A stretch of 64,000 bases of DNA from Lentibacter algarum (GTDB lineage Bacteria > Pseudomonadota > Alphaproteobacteria > Rhodobacterales > Rhodobacteraceae): NCBI RefSeq assembly GCF_040580765.1, contig NZ_CP158687.1:310001-374000 (forward strand). Direction: 5' to 3'. The position numbers were made by a program, and so were the translations under genes. Within the stretch, counting starts at the first letter, position 1. Every line of letters begins with the position of its first letter. Under the pieces are notes generated by a model. It had not been told where the DNA came from and did not search any database. It worked only from the letters and a program-made list of their open reading frames with translations. Below, one piece after another: positions 26,714-34,579 of the stretch.

Positions 26714-28189
26714 ATGAGAAAACAGGCTGCTATCATTGGCGGTGGTGTGATTGGCGGCGGCTGGGCTGCGCGCTTTTTGCTCAATGGATGGGATGTGCGG
26801 GTGTTTGACCCTGATCCCGAGGCGGAACGCAAGATTGGCGAAGTGCTCGCCAATGCGCGTCGCTCTCTTCCGGGGCTGGGCAATATGGCGCTGCCTGAAG
26901 AGGGGCGCTTGAGTTTTCATGCGGATCTGTCTGAGGCTTGCGCGGGCGCAAGCTGGGTGCAGGAATCTGTGCCTGAACGGCTCGACACAAAGCATAAGGT
27001 CTATGCGCAACTGGCCGACTGTGTGGCGGCGGAAGCTGTGATTGGCTCCTCGACCTCGGGCTATAAGCCGAGCGAGCTTCAGGCGGGTATGGCGAATGCG
27101 CATCAGATTGTTGTGACGCATCCGTTTAACCCTGTTTATTTGCTGCCCTTGATCGAGCTGGTGAGCACGGAGGCGAACAGCGCCGATGTGATCGCCACGG
27201 CGAAAGAGGTCATCTCTGGCATCGGGATGTATCCGCTGCATCTGAAGAAAGAGATTGATGCGCATATTGCTGATCGCTTTCTTGAGGCGGTGTGGCGCGA
27301 GGCGCTTTGGCTGATTAACGATGGGATCGCCACGACCGAAGAGATCGACAATGCAATCCGCTATGGCTTTGGTATCCGCTGGGCGCAGATGGGCTTGTTT
27401 GAGACCTATCGTGTTGCGGGCGGAGAGGCTGGGATGCGCCACTTTATTGCGCAGTTCGGGCCTTGCCTGAGCTGGCCTTGGACCAAGCTTATGGATGTGC
27501 CTGAGTTGACTGATGAGCTTGTCGATGCGATTGCCGATCAGTCTGATGCGCAGTCGGGTATGCATTCGATCCGCGAGCTTGAGCGCATTCGCGACGACAA
27601 CCTTGTCGGCATGATGCGCGCGCTTGGCGCCAATGACTGGGGCGCGGGCGCCCTTCAGAACGCCCACGACAAAACGCTGCGCGCGGGTGCGGGGATTGTC
27701 GGCCATGTGGATGATATCGCGGATCTGAGCCAACCTGTGCTGACGCTGCACCGCGTGGTTCCGCTCGATTGGCTCGATTATAACGGTCATATGACCGAGA
27801 GCCGCTATTTACAGGCCTTTGCCGACAGTACCGACCGCTTCATGGAAATGATCGGCTGTGACGCAGACTATATCGCCAGTGGCGGAAGCTATTTTACCGC
27901 CGAGACGCATATTCGCCACCTTGATGAAGTTCATGCGGGCGCGAAGATCACGGTGCGCACCCAAGTCATTCTGGGGGAAGGCAAGAAGATGCACCTCTGG
28001 CATGAAATGTGTGAGGGTGCGCGGGTCTTGGCGACGGGAGAACATATGCTTTTGCACGTTGATCTTGCGACGCGCCGTGCAGCTCCGCCTGCGGCACAGG
28101 TTGAGGCGGCTTTGGTCAAGATTGCGACAGCGCATGCGAGCCTGCCCGCACCTGAGGGGCTTGGCCGCGCCGTTGGAGCGCCACGGTGA
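26714..28189 (+). CDS. L-carnitine dehydrogenase fused to betainyl-CoA thioesterase
   Basis: 491 residues from the ATG at 26714 (GAAGGACGAG upstream). Domain 1 (about 1-320) is a 3-hydroxyacyl-CoA dehydrogenase fold: NAD-binding IIGGGVIGGGWAARFL, catalytic His in VVTHPFNPVYLLPLIE, and the helical C-terminal part. Domain 2 (about 335-470) is a hotdog thioesterase (VPLDWLDYNGHMTESRYLQAF with the Asp-His region). This fusion matches the described carnitine dehydrogenase-thioesterase (CDTH) type, which oxidises L-carnitine to 3-dehydrocarnitine and hydrolyses betainyl-CoA to glycine betaine. Together with the BKACE gene it completes carnitine to glycine betaine plus acetoacetate. Confidence 0.9.
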   Translation: MRKQAAIIGGGVIGGGWAARFLLNGWDVRVFDPDPEAERKIGEVLANARRSLPGLGNMALPEEGRLSFHADLSEACAGASWVQESVPERLDTKHKVYAQLADCVAAEAVIGSSTSGYKPSELQAGMANAHQIVVTHPFNPVYLLPLIELVSTEANSADVIATAKEVISGIGMYPLHLKKEIDAHIADRFLEAVWREALWLINDGIATTEEIDNAIRYGFGIRWAQMGLFETYRVAGGEAGMRHFIAQFGPCLSWPWTKLMDVPELTDELVDAIADQSDAQSGMHSIRELERIRDDNLVGMMRALGANDWGAGALQNAHDKTLRAGAGIVGHVDDIADLSQPVLTLHRVVPLDWLDYNGHMTESRYLQAFADSTDRFMEMIGCDADYIASGGSYFTAETHIRHLDEVHAGAKITVRTQVILGEGKKMHLWHEMCEGARVLATGEHMLLHVDLATRRAAPPAAQVEAALVKIATAHASLPAPEGLGRAVGAPR

Positions 28190-28941
28190 AGGTTCTGATC
28201 ACAGCAGGCGCGTCCGGGATCGGGCGCGCTATGGCCGAAGCTTTTGATGCGGAGGGTGCTGATGTCTGGGTGACAGATGTTGATAAGAAAGCGCTCGCAA
28301 ATCTTCCTGCGCATTGGGGCGCTGCCGATGTGGATGCCTCTAACGAAGCGGCTATGGCTGATTTCTTTGCCGAGCTTGAAGCTCGCTGGGGCCGCCTTGA
28401 TGTGCTTTGTGCAAATGCGGGCATTGCTGGGCCGACAGCGCCTGTGGAAGAGATTGCGCTCGCTGATTGGCAACGCTGTGTAAGTGTGAACCTAGAGGGT
28501 GCGTTTCTAGCGGCTAGATATGCGACGCCGATCATGAAAACCGCTTTGAGCGGCTCGATTGTACTGACCTCTTCAACGGCGGGGCAGTATGGCTATCCGT
28601 TTCGAGCGCCTTATGCGGCGGCAAAATGGGCTGTGATCGGGCTGATGAAGACACTGGCGATGGAACTTGGCCCCTATGGAATCCGCGCCAATGCGATCTG
28701 CCCTGGGGCGGTGGAAGGCGAGCGAATGGAGGGCGTCTTGGCGCGTGAAGCGCTCGCCAAGGGGATGACGCGGGACGCAGTCTATCAGGGCTATGCCAGC
28801 GGAACATCGATGCGCAGCTTTGTGACGGCTGAGGATGTTGCCAATATGGCGGTGTTCCTTGGCTCGGATAAGGCGCGGCTTGTAAGTGGCCAAGTCATTG
28901 CTGTGGACGGGCATACAGAGAACCCTGATCCGAAGGTTTGA
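28186..28941 (+). CDS. SDR family oxidoreductase
   Basis: 251 residues. Classical short-chain dehydrogenase: TAGASGIG cofactor loop at residues 6-13 (slightly divergent from TGxxxGIG), CANAGIAG, catalytic Ser in LTSSTAGQYG and YAAAK (Tyr/Lys). It starts with GTG overlapping the stop of the carnitine dehydrogenase gene (GTGA), so is translationally coupled as last gene of the operon. Acidic residue after the second strand (TDVDKK) suggests NAD(H). It may oxidise a related hydroxy-acid such as D-carnitine or a C4 hydroxy acid; the substrate is a guess. Confidence 0.88.
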   Translation: MKVLITAGASGIGRAMAEAFDAEGADVWVTDVDKKALANLPAHWGAADVDASNEAAMADFFAELEARWGRLDVLCANAGIAGPTAPVEEIALADWQRCVSVNLEGAFLAARYATPIMKTALSGSIVLTSSTAGQYGYPFRAPYAAAKWAVIGLMKTLAMELGPYGIRANAICPGAVEGERMEGVLAREALAKGMTRDAVYQGYASGTSMRSFVTAEDVANMAVFLGSDKARLVSGQVIAVDGHTENPDPKV

Positions 28942-28947
28942 GTTTGA

Positions 28948-29018
28948 ATTGGCTTCGCCAATCCGACCTGCTGGGGGCTTTGCCCCCAGACCCCCAGGAT
29001 ATTTGCAGAAAGAGGAAG
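28948..29018. repeat. convergent-junction repeat, copy B
   Basis: Hairpin 1 (ATTGGC-TTC-GCCAAT, 28948-28962), spacer CCGACCTG, hairpin 2 (CTGGGGG-CTTTG-CCCCCAG, 28971-28989), then ACCCCCAGGATATTT and AGAAAGAGG. It fills the junction between the convergent SDR and XRE genes, so it probably acts as a bidirectional terminator. Related copies at 23831, 32013 and 37951. Confidence 0.7.
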
Positions 29019-29020
29019 GA

Positions 29021-29881
29021 TCAGGGGCGGTCTGCGGCGAGGGCGTCGAGGTGATCTGGGAAGTCGCGCGCTGTGATGCGGGCTTCGCGCACGAGAGCGT
29101 CAAAATGCTGGGTTAGCGCGGCAACGCGTTCGCGATCGCGGAAGGTAAGATAGTCGCGGCCGACATAGAGGGCTGCGAGGAGCGGACCGAAGACAGTGAT
29201 CGGGGACGAGAAGAGGCGACGGGCATCGAAAAGGTAAATCCGCAAGCGTGGGTAGAGTTGATCATGCAGTTCTTTGAAGCGGGCAATCTGGGCGCGGCGG
29301 GCGTCGAGCGATAGGCCGCGGTAATAGCCTTCGCCATGCACGAAGCTTGCGATTTCATAGAGAGGCAGAGCGATTTCGTAATCTGAAGGGCTTTGGCGAA
29401 TAAAGGTGAGACGGTCTTCCATTGCGCCAATCGCTTGCTCTGCGGTGCGCCCCAAGTGCGGTGCGTATTCCCAATTTAGCACCTCGCGTGTTTTGAGCAT
29501 ATCTGGCAGCGCGGCAGGGACATGGCGGATTTTGTAGCCGGCAGCCTCTTTGTGCCACTGAAAGATTTGTTCATCAATCATCGCGCGTGGGGCTTCTGTG
29601 AGCGTGAGCGAGTTGGCCAGAAGGGCCGCAGCGGTCTCTGGGCGGTCAGACAGGGACAAGAGCCAGTCAGCGGAGACGCCAAGCGCGGCCGCACATTCGC
29701 CCACCACTTGCGCATTGGGCAGGCGTGCGCCCTGACCTGACAGGAGCTGCGAGATTGTCGAGCGATCCACGCCGATGTGACGAGCGAGCGCGGCTTGACT
29801 TTGGCCTGCCGTGGTCATGGCGCTTGCGAGGCGCTGGCGGAATTGTGCGGCGCGGAGGCGCTTGTCTATTTTATCCTGCAT
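29021..29881 (-). CDS. XRE-type helix-turn-helix transcriptional regulator
   Basis: 286 residues. N-terminal HTH (residues 20-75: QSQAALARHIGVDRSTISQLLSGQG), then a 200-residue C-terminal domain with no clear ligand signature but an aromatic-rich region (FVHGEGYYRGLSLDARRAQIARFKELHDQLYPRLRIYLFD) that resembles the effector domains of large XRE regulators. An inverted repeat lies immediately upstream of the start codon, suggesting autorepression. Divergent from the DUF2061-desaturase pair, which is the likely target. Confidence 0.82.
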   Translation of the reverse strand: MQDKIDKRLRAAQFRQRLASAMTTAGQSQAALARHIGVDRSTISQLLSGQGARLPNAQVVGECAAALGVSADWLLSLSDRPETAAALLANSLTLTEAPRAMIDEQIFQWHKEAAGYKIRHVPAALPDMLKTREVLNWEYAPHLGRTAEQAIGAMEDRLTFIRQSPSDYEIALPLYEIASFVHGEGYYRGLSLDARRAQIARFKELHDQLYPRLRIYLFDARRLFSSPITVFGPLLAALYVGRDYLTFRDRERVAALTQHFDALVREARITARDFPDHLDALAADRP

Positions 29882-29901
29882 ATGGTGATTAATATCACCA
29901 T
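29882..29901. promoter_or_regulatory. operator-like inverted repeat of the XRE regulator
   Basis: ATGGTGAT-TAAT-ATCACCAT, perfect 8-bp arms with a 4-bp spacer, touching the regulator start codon. A weaker half-site (ATGTTAATCAT) follows at 29911-29921. The position would block translation initiation or transcription of the regulator when bound. Confidence 0.65.
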
Positions 29902-29990
29902 TGCTTAGAAATGTTAATCATATTCGGACTGCGCTGTGGCGCGGGGGCTGTGTAACGTTTTTGTGAAGATGACTGGCATTGGAGCAGAGA

Positions 29991-30191
29991 TTGGAAACCC
30001 GCAGGCGCACATTGATCAAGGCCGTGTTCTGGAACCTTCTGGGGCTGACTGTGATGAGTCTTGTAGGGTTTGCTGCCACGGGGTCTTTTGCTGTGGGTGG
30101 GGCGATGGCACTGGTGAATACGCTGATCGGGTTTGTGATGTATATTGGCTATGAGCGGTTTTGGGCGGGTGTCGCTTGGGGGCGCGCATGA
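29991..30191 (+). CDS. DUF2061 family small membrane protein
   Basis: 66 residues. ETRRRTLIKAVFWNLLG, a TGSFAVGGAMALVNT segment and a YIGYERFW ending match the DUF2061 pattern, with two membrane helices. No ATG is available: the start is probably TTG at 29991 with GGAG six bases upstream, or TTG at 29979. The stop overlaps the desaturase start (ATGA), so the two are coupled. Function of the family is unknown. Confidence 0.7.
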   Translation: METRRRTLIKAVFWNLLGLTVMSLVGFAATGSFAVGGAMALVNTLIGFVMYIGYERFWAGVAWGRA

Positions 30192-31081
30192 GGATTGCGC
30201 GGGTTGAGTGGCCGACGCTTGGGCTCTTGCTCGCGACGTACGGGCTTTGGGCGATTGGGACGACTTGGGCGGCAGAGATATGGCTGCCTTTGGGACTGCT
30301 TTGCGTGATGCTGGCGGCGGCAATGCATTCTTCGCTTTGCCATGAGGCGCTGCATGGGCATCCAACGCGGCTCAAATGGCTCAATGAGGCGCTGGTTTTT
30401 GCGCAGCTTTCGCTTGTTATTCCTTATGGTCGCTTTCGCGATCTGCATCTTGTTCACCACACGGATGAGAATCTGACGGACCCTTATGATGACCCTGAGA
30501 GCAACTATCGCGACCCGAAAGTTTGGGCGGCGATGCCACGCTGGGGGCAGGTTTTGCTTGAGTTCAACAATACGTTGTTGGGGCGCATGTTGGTCGGGCC
30601 CGCTGTGGGGCAGTTTTTCTTTATGCGAGAGGATTGGCGTGCGATTGTGGCGGGAGACCGTGCCGCTTTGGTGGCTTGGCTTGTGCATATTCCTGCGGTG
30701 GCGCTCGTGATCGGGTGGGCGCTCGTTGTGGGCCAAATGCCGCTCTGGGCTTTATTTTTGGCAACCTATGGGGCCCTATCTCTTCTGAAAATCCGCACCT
30801 ATCTGGAGCATCGGGCACATGAAGCGTGCCAAGGGCGCACCGTGATTGTCGAAGACCGTGGGCTGCTTGCGCTTTTGTTTTTGAACAACAACTATCATGT
30901 GGTGCACCACGAGCGCCCAAGCGTGCCTTGGTATCGTTTGCCAGCGCTGTTCCGCTCTGAGCGAGAGGCGTTTTTGGGCAAAAATGACGGCTATTACTAC
31001 CGCTCTTACGGGGCTGTGTTTGCAAAGTATTTTCTGCGCGCGAAAGACCCTGTGCCGCATCCGCTCTGGCCAAGCGAGTAG
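30188..31081 (+). CDS. membrane fatty acid desaturase / hydroxylase family protein
   Basis: 297 residues from the ATG at 30188. Membrane di-iron enzyme with three histidine boxes: HEALHGH (52-58), HLVHH (87-91) and NYHVVHHE (about 237-244), and four to five membrane helices. It adds a double bond or hydroxyl to an acyl chain or related lipid. The short length and the box spacing resemble bacterial desaturases often linked with beta-carotene or phospholipid modification; the substrate is unknown. Coupled with the DUF2061 gene. Confidence 0.9.
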   Translation: MRIARVEWPTLGLLLATYGLWAIGTTWAAEIWLPLGLLCVMLAAAMHSSLCHEALHGHPTRLKWLNEALVFAQLSLVIPYGRFRDLHLVHHTDENLTDPYDDPESNYRDPKVWAAMPRWGQVLLEFNNTLLGRMLVGPAVGQFFFMREDWRAIVAGDRAALVAWLVHIPAVALVIGWALVVGQMPLWALFLATYGALSLLKIRTYLEHRAHEACQGRTVIVEDRGLLALLFLNNNYHVVHHERPSVPWYRLPALFRSEREAFLGKNDGYYYRSYGAVFAKYFLRAKDPVPHPLWPSE

Positions 31082-31101
31082 GCCTGCGCCTATAGAAGGC
31101 G

Positions 31102-32001
31102 ATGAGCTGGATTATCCTTTCTGTTTTGGCGGCGGCGTTTCAGACTCTGCGCTTTACCTTGCAAAAACGCCTGAGCATGGGCGCGCTGTCGGCGGGTGGG
31201 GCCACGCTGGCACGGTTTGTATTTACTGCGCCGTTTGTGACGCTTTTGGCTGCGGGCTATCTTCTATGGCGCGGACAAGGGCTGCCGGCTGTTGAGCCGC
31301 GCTTTTGGGTCTATGTGCTCACTGGCGGCGTGACGCAGATCTTGGCGACATGGTGCGTTGTTGCGATTTTTGCGAGTCGTAACTTTGCAGTTGGAATTAC
31401 CTTTAAGAAAACCGAAGTCATGCTGACGGCGCTTGTTGGCTTTGTTGTTTTGGGCGATTTGGTGAGCCTTGGCGGAATGTTTGCGATCGGGCTGGGGCTT
31501 GTTGGTGTCTTGGTGCTTTCAGATATTCCGGAGGGCGCGGGCGGGCTGATGCGGCGGGCGATGAACCCTGCGGCGGGGTTGGGCCTTCTTTCTGGGGTTT
31601 TGTTTGCCTGTTCGGCCGTGGCGTATCGCGGTGCGACGCTTGAGGTTCAGGCCACTGATCCACTTTTGCGCGCGCTTGTGACGATGCCTTGCGTGACACT
31701 TTTTCAGGCTTTTGCGCTCGGGGGATATTTGCGCTGGCGAGAGGCGGGTGAGGTGTCGCGAGTGCTGGGATCATGGCGCACCTCGGTTTGGATGGGGCTT
31801 GCTGGTATGGGCGGTTCTCTGTGTTGGTTTACCGCCTTTGCGATGATGAATGCGGCTTATGTTTTTGCTGTTGGGCAGGTTGAGGTAATCTTTTCGATCA
31901 TTGTGTCTGTGTGGTTTTTTGGCGAGGTGATCACGCGGCGTGAGTGGGTTGGTATGGGGCTGATTACGGCCTCAGTCCTCGCGTTGGTCTGGCTGTATTG
32001 A
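31102..32001 (+). CDS. EamA/DMT family transporter
   Basis: 299 residues with ten hydrophobic helices in two repeats of five, the usual drug/metabolite transporter layout. Substrate unknown. It starts 20 bp after the desaturase stop and probably belongs to the same transcript. The convergent-junction repeat copy C follows. Confidence 0.88.
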   Translation: MSWIILSVLAAAFQTLRFTLQKRLSMGALSAGGATLARFVFTAPFVTLLAAGYLLWRGQGLPAVEPRFWVYVLTGGVTQILATWCVVAIFASRNFAVGITFKKTEVMLTALVGFVVLGDLVSLGGMFAIGLGLVGVLVLSDIPEGAGGLMRRAMNPAAGLGLLSGVLFACSAVAYRGATLEVQATDPLLRALVTMPCVTLFQAFALGGYLRWREAGEVSRVLGSWRTSVWMGLAGMGGSLCWFTAFAMMNAAYVFAVGQVEVIFSIIVSVWFFGEVITRREWVGMGLITASVLALVWLY

Positions 32002-32012
32002 AGAGATTTAGA

Positions 32013-32083
32013 ATGTGCTTTGCACATCCGACCCGCTGGGGGTTTCATCCCCAGCCCCCTGAGAAAATTTAGAGAAAGACAAA
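32013..32083. repeat. convergent-junction repeat, copy C
   Basis: Hairpin 1 (ATGTGC-TTT-GCACAT, 32013-32027), CCGACCCG, hairpin 2 (CTGGGG-with GTTTCAT loop-CCCCAG, 32036-32054), then CCCCCTGAGAAAATTTAGAGAAAG. Placed between the convergent EamA and NUDIX genes. Hairpin 1 differs from copy B but keeps its pairing, indicating selection for structure. Confidence 0.7.
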
Positions 32084-32095
32084 GGGGTGGGACGC

Positions 32096-32818
32096 TTAAT
32101 CGTCCGCGATCTGCTTGCCTGTGAGGGGGCCGCGGCCGCCGAGACGTAGAAAGAGGCTTTCCTCGATGCCGTTGTGAAAGAAGGGCACATTGCTGGGCGG
32201 CTCTGTGGCATGGGCGCGGTGGGCGACTTCGGCCAGAACCACTTCTGTTATGAAGGGCAGATCAAAGCTGCGGACTTCTTCGAGCGGAATCCACTGAAGG
32301 TGGGAGAGCTCGTCTTCGGCGCGTGAGAAGTCATCCAGATCAGACGCGATTTCATCGGCATCGACGAGAAAGAAGCGCGCATCAAAGCGGCGGGGGCGAC
32401 CCATTGGTGTGATGGCGCGAAAGACGAATTGGAGCGGGCGCGCGGAGGGAAGATAGCCTGCTTCGGCGAAGTCCTTCCAATCGTCGGGAATATCGCCGTG
32501 CCACGGGCCTTGTGCGCCAAGGATAAGGCCTGTTTCTTCCCAAAGCTCGCGAATGGCGGCGACACCGAGTGCGGCGGAAATATCGCGCGGGCAGCCCTCG
32601 GCGAGACGTGCTGCACAGGTGGGGTGAAAGCCCTCGGCGAGAGGGACATCAAAGTCATCACTGTCCAGTGCTCCGCCTGGAAAGACGAATTTGTTGGGCA
32701 TGAAGGCGGCCTTTTCACCGCGTTGGCCCATCAGGACTTTGGGCGCTGTGAAGCGGTCGCGCAGGGCGATCACTGTTGCGGCGTTGCGGATGGCTGTCTT
32801 GTCGATTGGTTTTGTCAT
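32096..32818 (-). CDS. NUDIX hydrolase, NUDT19-like
   Basis: 240 residues. The Nudix box is split: FPGGALDSDDF is separated from AAIRELWEETGL by a roughly 35-residue insertion (VPLAEGFHPTCAARLAEGC region). This split arrangement is that of the NUDT19/RP2 family, known to hydrolyse CoA derivatives. The REXXEE glutamates are intact. Probable substrate: acyl-CoA or CoA, but not shown. Twenty-seven bp downstream of the DUF983 gene. Confidence 0.88.
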   Translation of the reverse strand: MTKPIDKTAIRNAATVIALRDRFTAPKVLMGQRGEKAAFMPNKFVFPGGALDSDDFDVPLAEGFHPTCAARLAEGCPRDISAALGVAAIRELWEETGLILGAQGPWHGDIPDDWKDFAEAGYLPSARPLQFVFRAITPMGRPRRFDARFFLVDADEIASDLDDFSRAEDELSHLQWIPLEEVRSFDLPFITEVVLAEVAHRAHATEPPSNVPFFHNGIEESLFLRLGGRGPLTGKQIADD

Positions 32819-32845
32819 CTGGCCCTCAAGCGAGCGCGGGTATGA

Positions 32846-33259
32846 TCACTTCGGGACACCAAAACCATGCATGCGGCGGGCCCATTGAAAGCCGATCACC
32901 GCGCCTTTCATTTTGGGGAGAAGGTATAGGGTGAGCGCGGTCGTGCCAAGCGCGAAGATGGTGAACAGGGTCAACGGCTCGGGCCGAAACTTCACGAAGG
33001 AAATGTGCATAAGCGGGATCATCAAGTGGCCGACCACAAGAATTGTTAGGTAGGCGGGACCATCATCGGCGCGTTGGAGCGTGAAGTCTTCGCCGCAGAC
33101 GGCGCATTCGCTGTGCACTTTGAGATAGCTTTTCAGCAAAGGGCCAGAGCCGCATTTAGGACATTTGCCGCGCCAGCCTTTGAGGAGGGCGGGCTTGAGC
33201 GGGGGGAGGATCTCTGCAGCGTCGGGGATATGTGCGAGGGTCTGATCGGTATGGGGCAT
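32846..33259 (-). CDS. DUF983 family protein
   Basis: 137 residues from the ATG at 33259; the 594-residue frame that contains it is mostly spurious. CxxC pairs in GKCPKCGSGPLL and SECAVCGEDF form a zinc-ribbon-like N-terminal part, followed by two membrane helices (about 75-95, 100-120). DUF983 members are found widely in alphaproteobacteria near cytochrome oxidase genes or, as here, NUDIX genes. Function unknown. Confidence 0.88.
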   Translation of the reverse strand: MPHTDQTLAHIPDAAEILPPLKPALLKGWRGKCPKCGSGPLLKSYLKVHSECAVCGEDFTLQRADDGPAYLTILVVGHLMIPLMHISFVKFRPEPLTLFTIFALGTTALTLYLLPKMKGAVIGFQWARRMHGFGVPK

Positions 33260-33339
33260 GTGATGTCCGTTGTGTGACGTTTGGTCAAGAGTGAGGGCGA
33301 ATGGCCTAGAAATAAAGGGTGTAGTTCGGTCTTGCGGCG

Positions 33340-33363
33340 TGATGTCGCTACTTCTGCAGTAAG
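33340..33363 (+). promoter_or_regulatory. possible ECF-type promoter of the EF-hand gene
   Basis: TGAT at 33340 and TAAG at 33360, separated by 16 bp, 83 bp upstream of the EF-hand gene start. It is similar to, but one or two bases short in spacing from, the RpoE-type promoters known from Rhodobacter. If real, the ECF sigma encoded downstream could transcribe its own cassette. Low confidence. Confidence 0.25.
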
Positions 33364-33445
33364 GGAGCGACGGAAAGTGCGCGAGCGCGCGTATCAGCCT
33401 CAGAAGCAGCGGAACAAGACCGCGGCAAGAGTGAGGAGATACCAT

Positions 33446-33919
33446 ATGAAACCGAATAAAGCAGTGGCCGTTATTGTCGCAGTAAGCATCGCAGCCGCAG
33501 GTACAAGTGCGCTGGCCTTTGGCAAGATGCGCGGCGAGGGCGAGCGTGGGTCGCGCGGCGAGATGCGCTTTGAGCAGCTTGACACAGACAAGGACGGCAA
33601 GCTCAGCCGTGCCGAACTTGAAGCTGGCCCAGCGGCCCGCTTTGCGAGCACGGATGCAAACAAAGATGGCAAGCTCACGGCTGATGAAGTTACCGTTGAT
33701 GGCCAGAAACGCGCCGAAAAGCGCTTTGGCAAGATGTTGGAGCGCCATGACGCGGACAAAGACGGCGCGTTGAGCCTTGAGGAATTGAAGGGCGGCGAAC
33801 GTCATGCTCAAATGTTTGATAAGCTTGATGCTGACAAGGACGGCTTTTTGAGCAAGGACGAGATGCGCAAAATGCGCAAAATGGGCAAACGCCACGACCA
33901 TGGCAAAAAGGCCGACTGA
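33446..33919 (+). CDS. secreted EF-hand calcium-binding protein
   Basis: 157 residues from the ATG at 33446 (GAGGAG ribosome site); the upstream extension is not needed. Signal peptide (about 24 residues, ends SALAFG). Four EF-hand loops of the DxDxDG type at residues 46-57, 70-81, 102-113 and 128-139, each followed by a glutamate at position 12. The mature protein should bind about four calcium ions in the periplasm. It leads an ECF sigma/anti-sigma/sensor cassette and may be part of its output or signal. Confidence 0.88.
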   Translation: MKPNKAVAVIVAVSIAAAGTSALAFGKMRGEGERGSRGEMRFEQLDTDKDGKLSRAELEAGPAARFASTDANKDGKLTADEVTVDGQKRAEKRFGKMLERHDADKDGALSLEELKGGERHAQMFDKLDADKDGFLSKDEMRKMRKMGKRHDHGKKAD

Positions 33920-33991
33920 TAGGCAGGTTGTGCGCAGGGCCAGACGTCTTGCGCACTTGCCACAAGGCCCTTGCGAGGCTAGGCCGATGGA

Positions 33992-34579
33992 ATGATGCAG
34001 ATGCCACTGGATGACACAGAGACTTTGGGCGAGGAGGCGCTTCTCTTGCTGTTTGCAAGAGGGGACGAGCGCGCCGCCGAGGTTTTGACACTGCGGCTGA
34101 CACCTGTTGTGCTGGCCCATGCTTACCGCCTTTTGGGTGATCGAGCCGAGGCGGAGGATGTTGCGCAGGAGGCGATGCTGAAGCTTTGGCGGATGGCGGC
34201 AAGTTGGCGGCAGGGCGAAGCCAAAGTTACGACTTGGCTTTACCGCGTGGTGGCCAACGCCTGCACTGACCGTCTGCGCAAGCGGCGCACCGTCGAGCTT
34301 GAGGCTGTGGCGGAGCCAGAGGACGGGGCGGCGAGCGTGGAGGCGCAATTGCAAGAGCGCGCTCGCGTGGATGCCTTGCAGGAGGCGCTGAATGCGCTGC
34401 CCGAGCGACAGCGCCAAGCCGTCGTTTTGCGCCACATCGAGGGACTGGCAAACCCTGAGATTGCGGCGATTATGGATGTGAATATCGAGGCTGTCGAAAG
34501 CCTGACGGCCCGTGGAAAGCGGGCATTGAAAGCGGCTCTTGAGGGACGCAAGGATGAACTGGGGTATGAAGATGACTGA
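33992..34579 (+). CDS. ECF-type RNA polymerase sigma factor
   Basis: 195 residues. Region 2 (AYRLLGDRAEAEDVAQEAMLKLWR, about 50-72) and region 4 (ALPERQRQAVVLRHIEGLANPEIAAIMDVNIEAVESLTARGKRALK) are clear; regions 3 and 1.1 are absent, as in ECF factors. Three ATG codons lie near the start; the first is used. It overlaps the next gene by 14 bp and should be held inactive by it. Confidence 0.93.
   Translation: MMQMPLDDTETLGEEALLLLFARGDERAAEVLTLRLTPVVLAHAYRLLGDRAEAEDVAQEAMLKLWRMAASWRQGEAKVTTWLYRVVANACTDRLRKRRTVELEAVAEPEDGAASVEAQLQERARVDALQEALNALPERQRQAVVLRHIEGLANPEIAAIMDVNIEAVESLTARGKRALKAALEGRKDELGYEDD

Noticed and set aside
26690..27790. 366-residue minus-strand frame
   Set aside because: Antisense to the carnitine dehydrogenase fusion, histidine/arginine-rich shadow composition.
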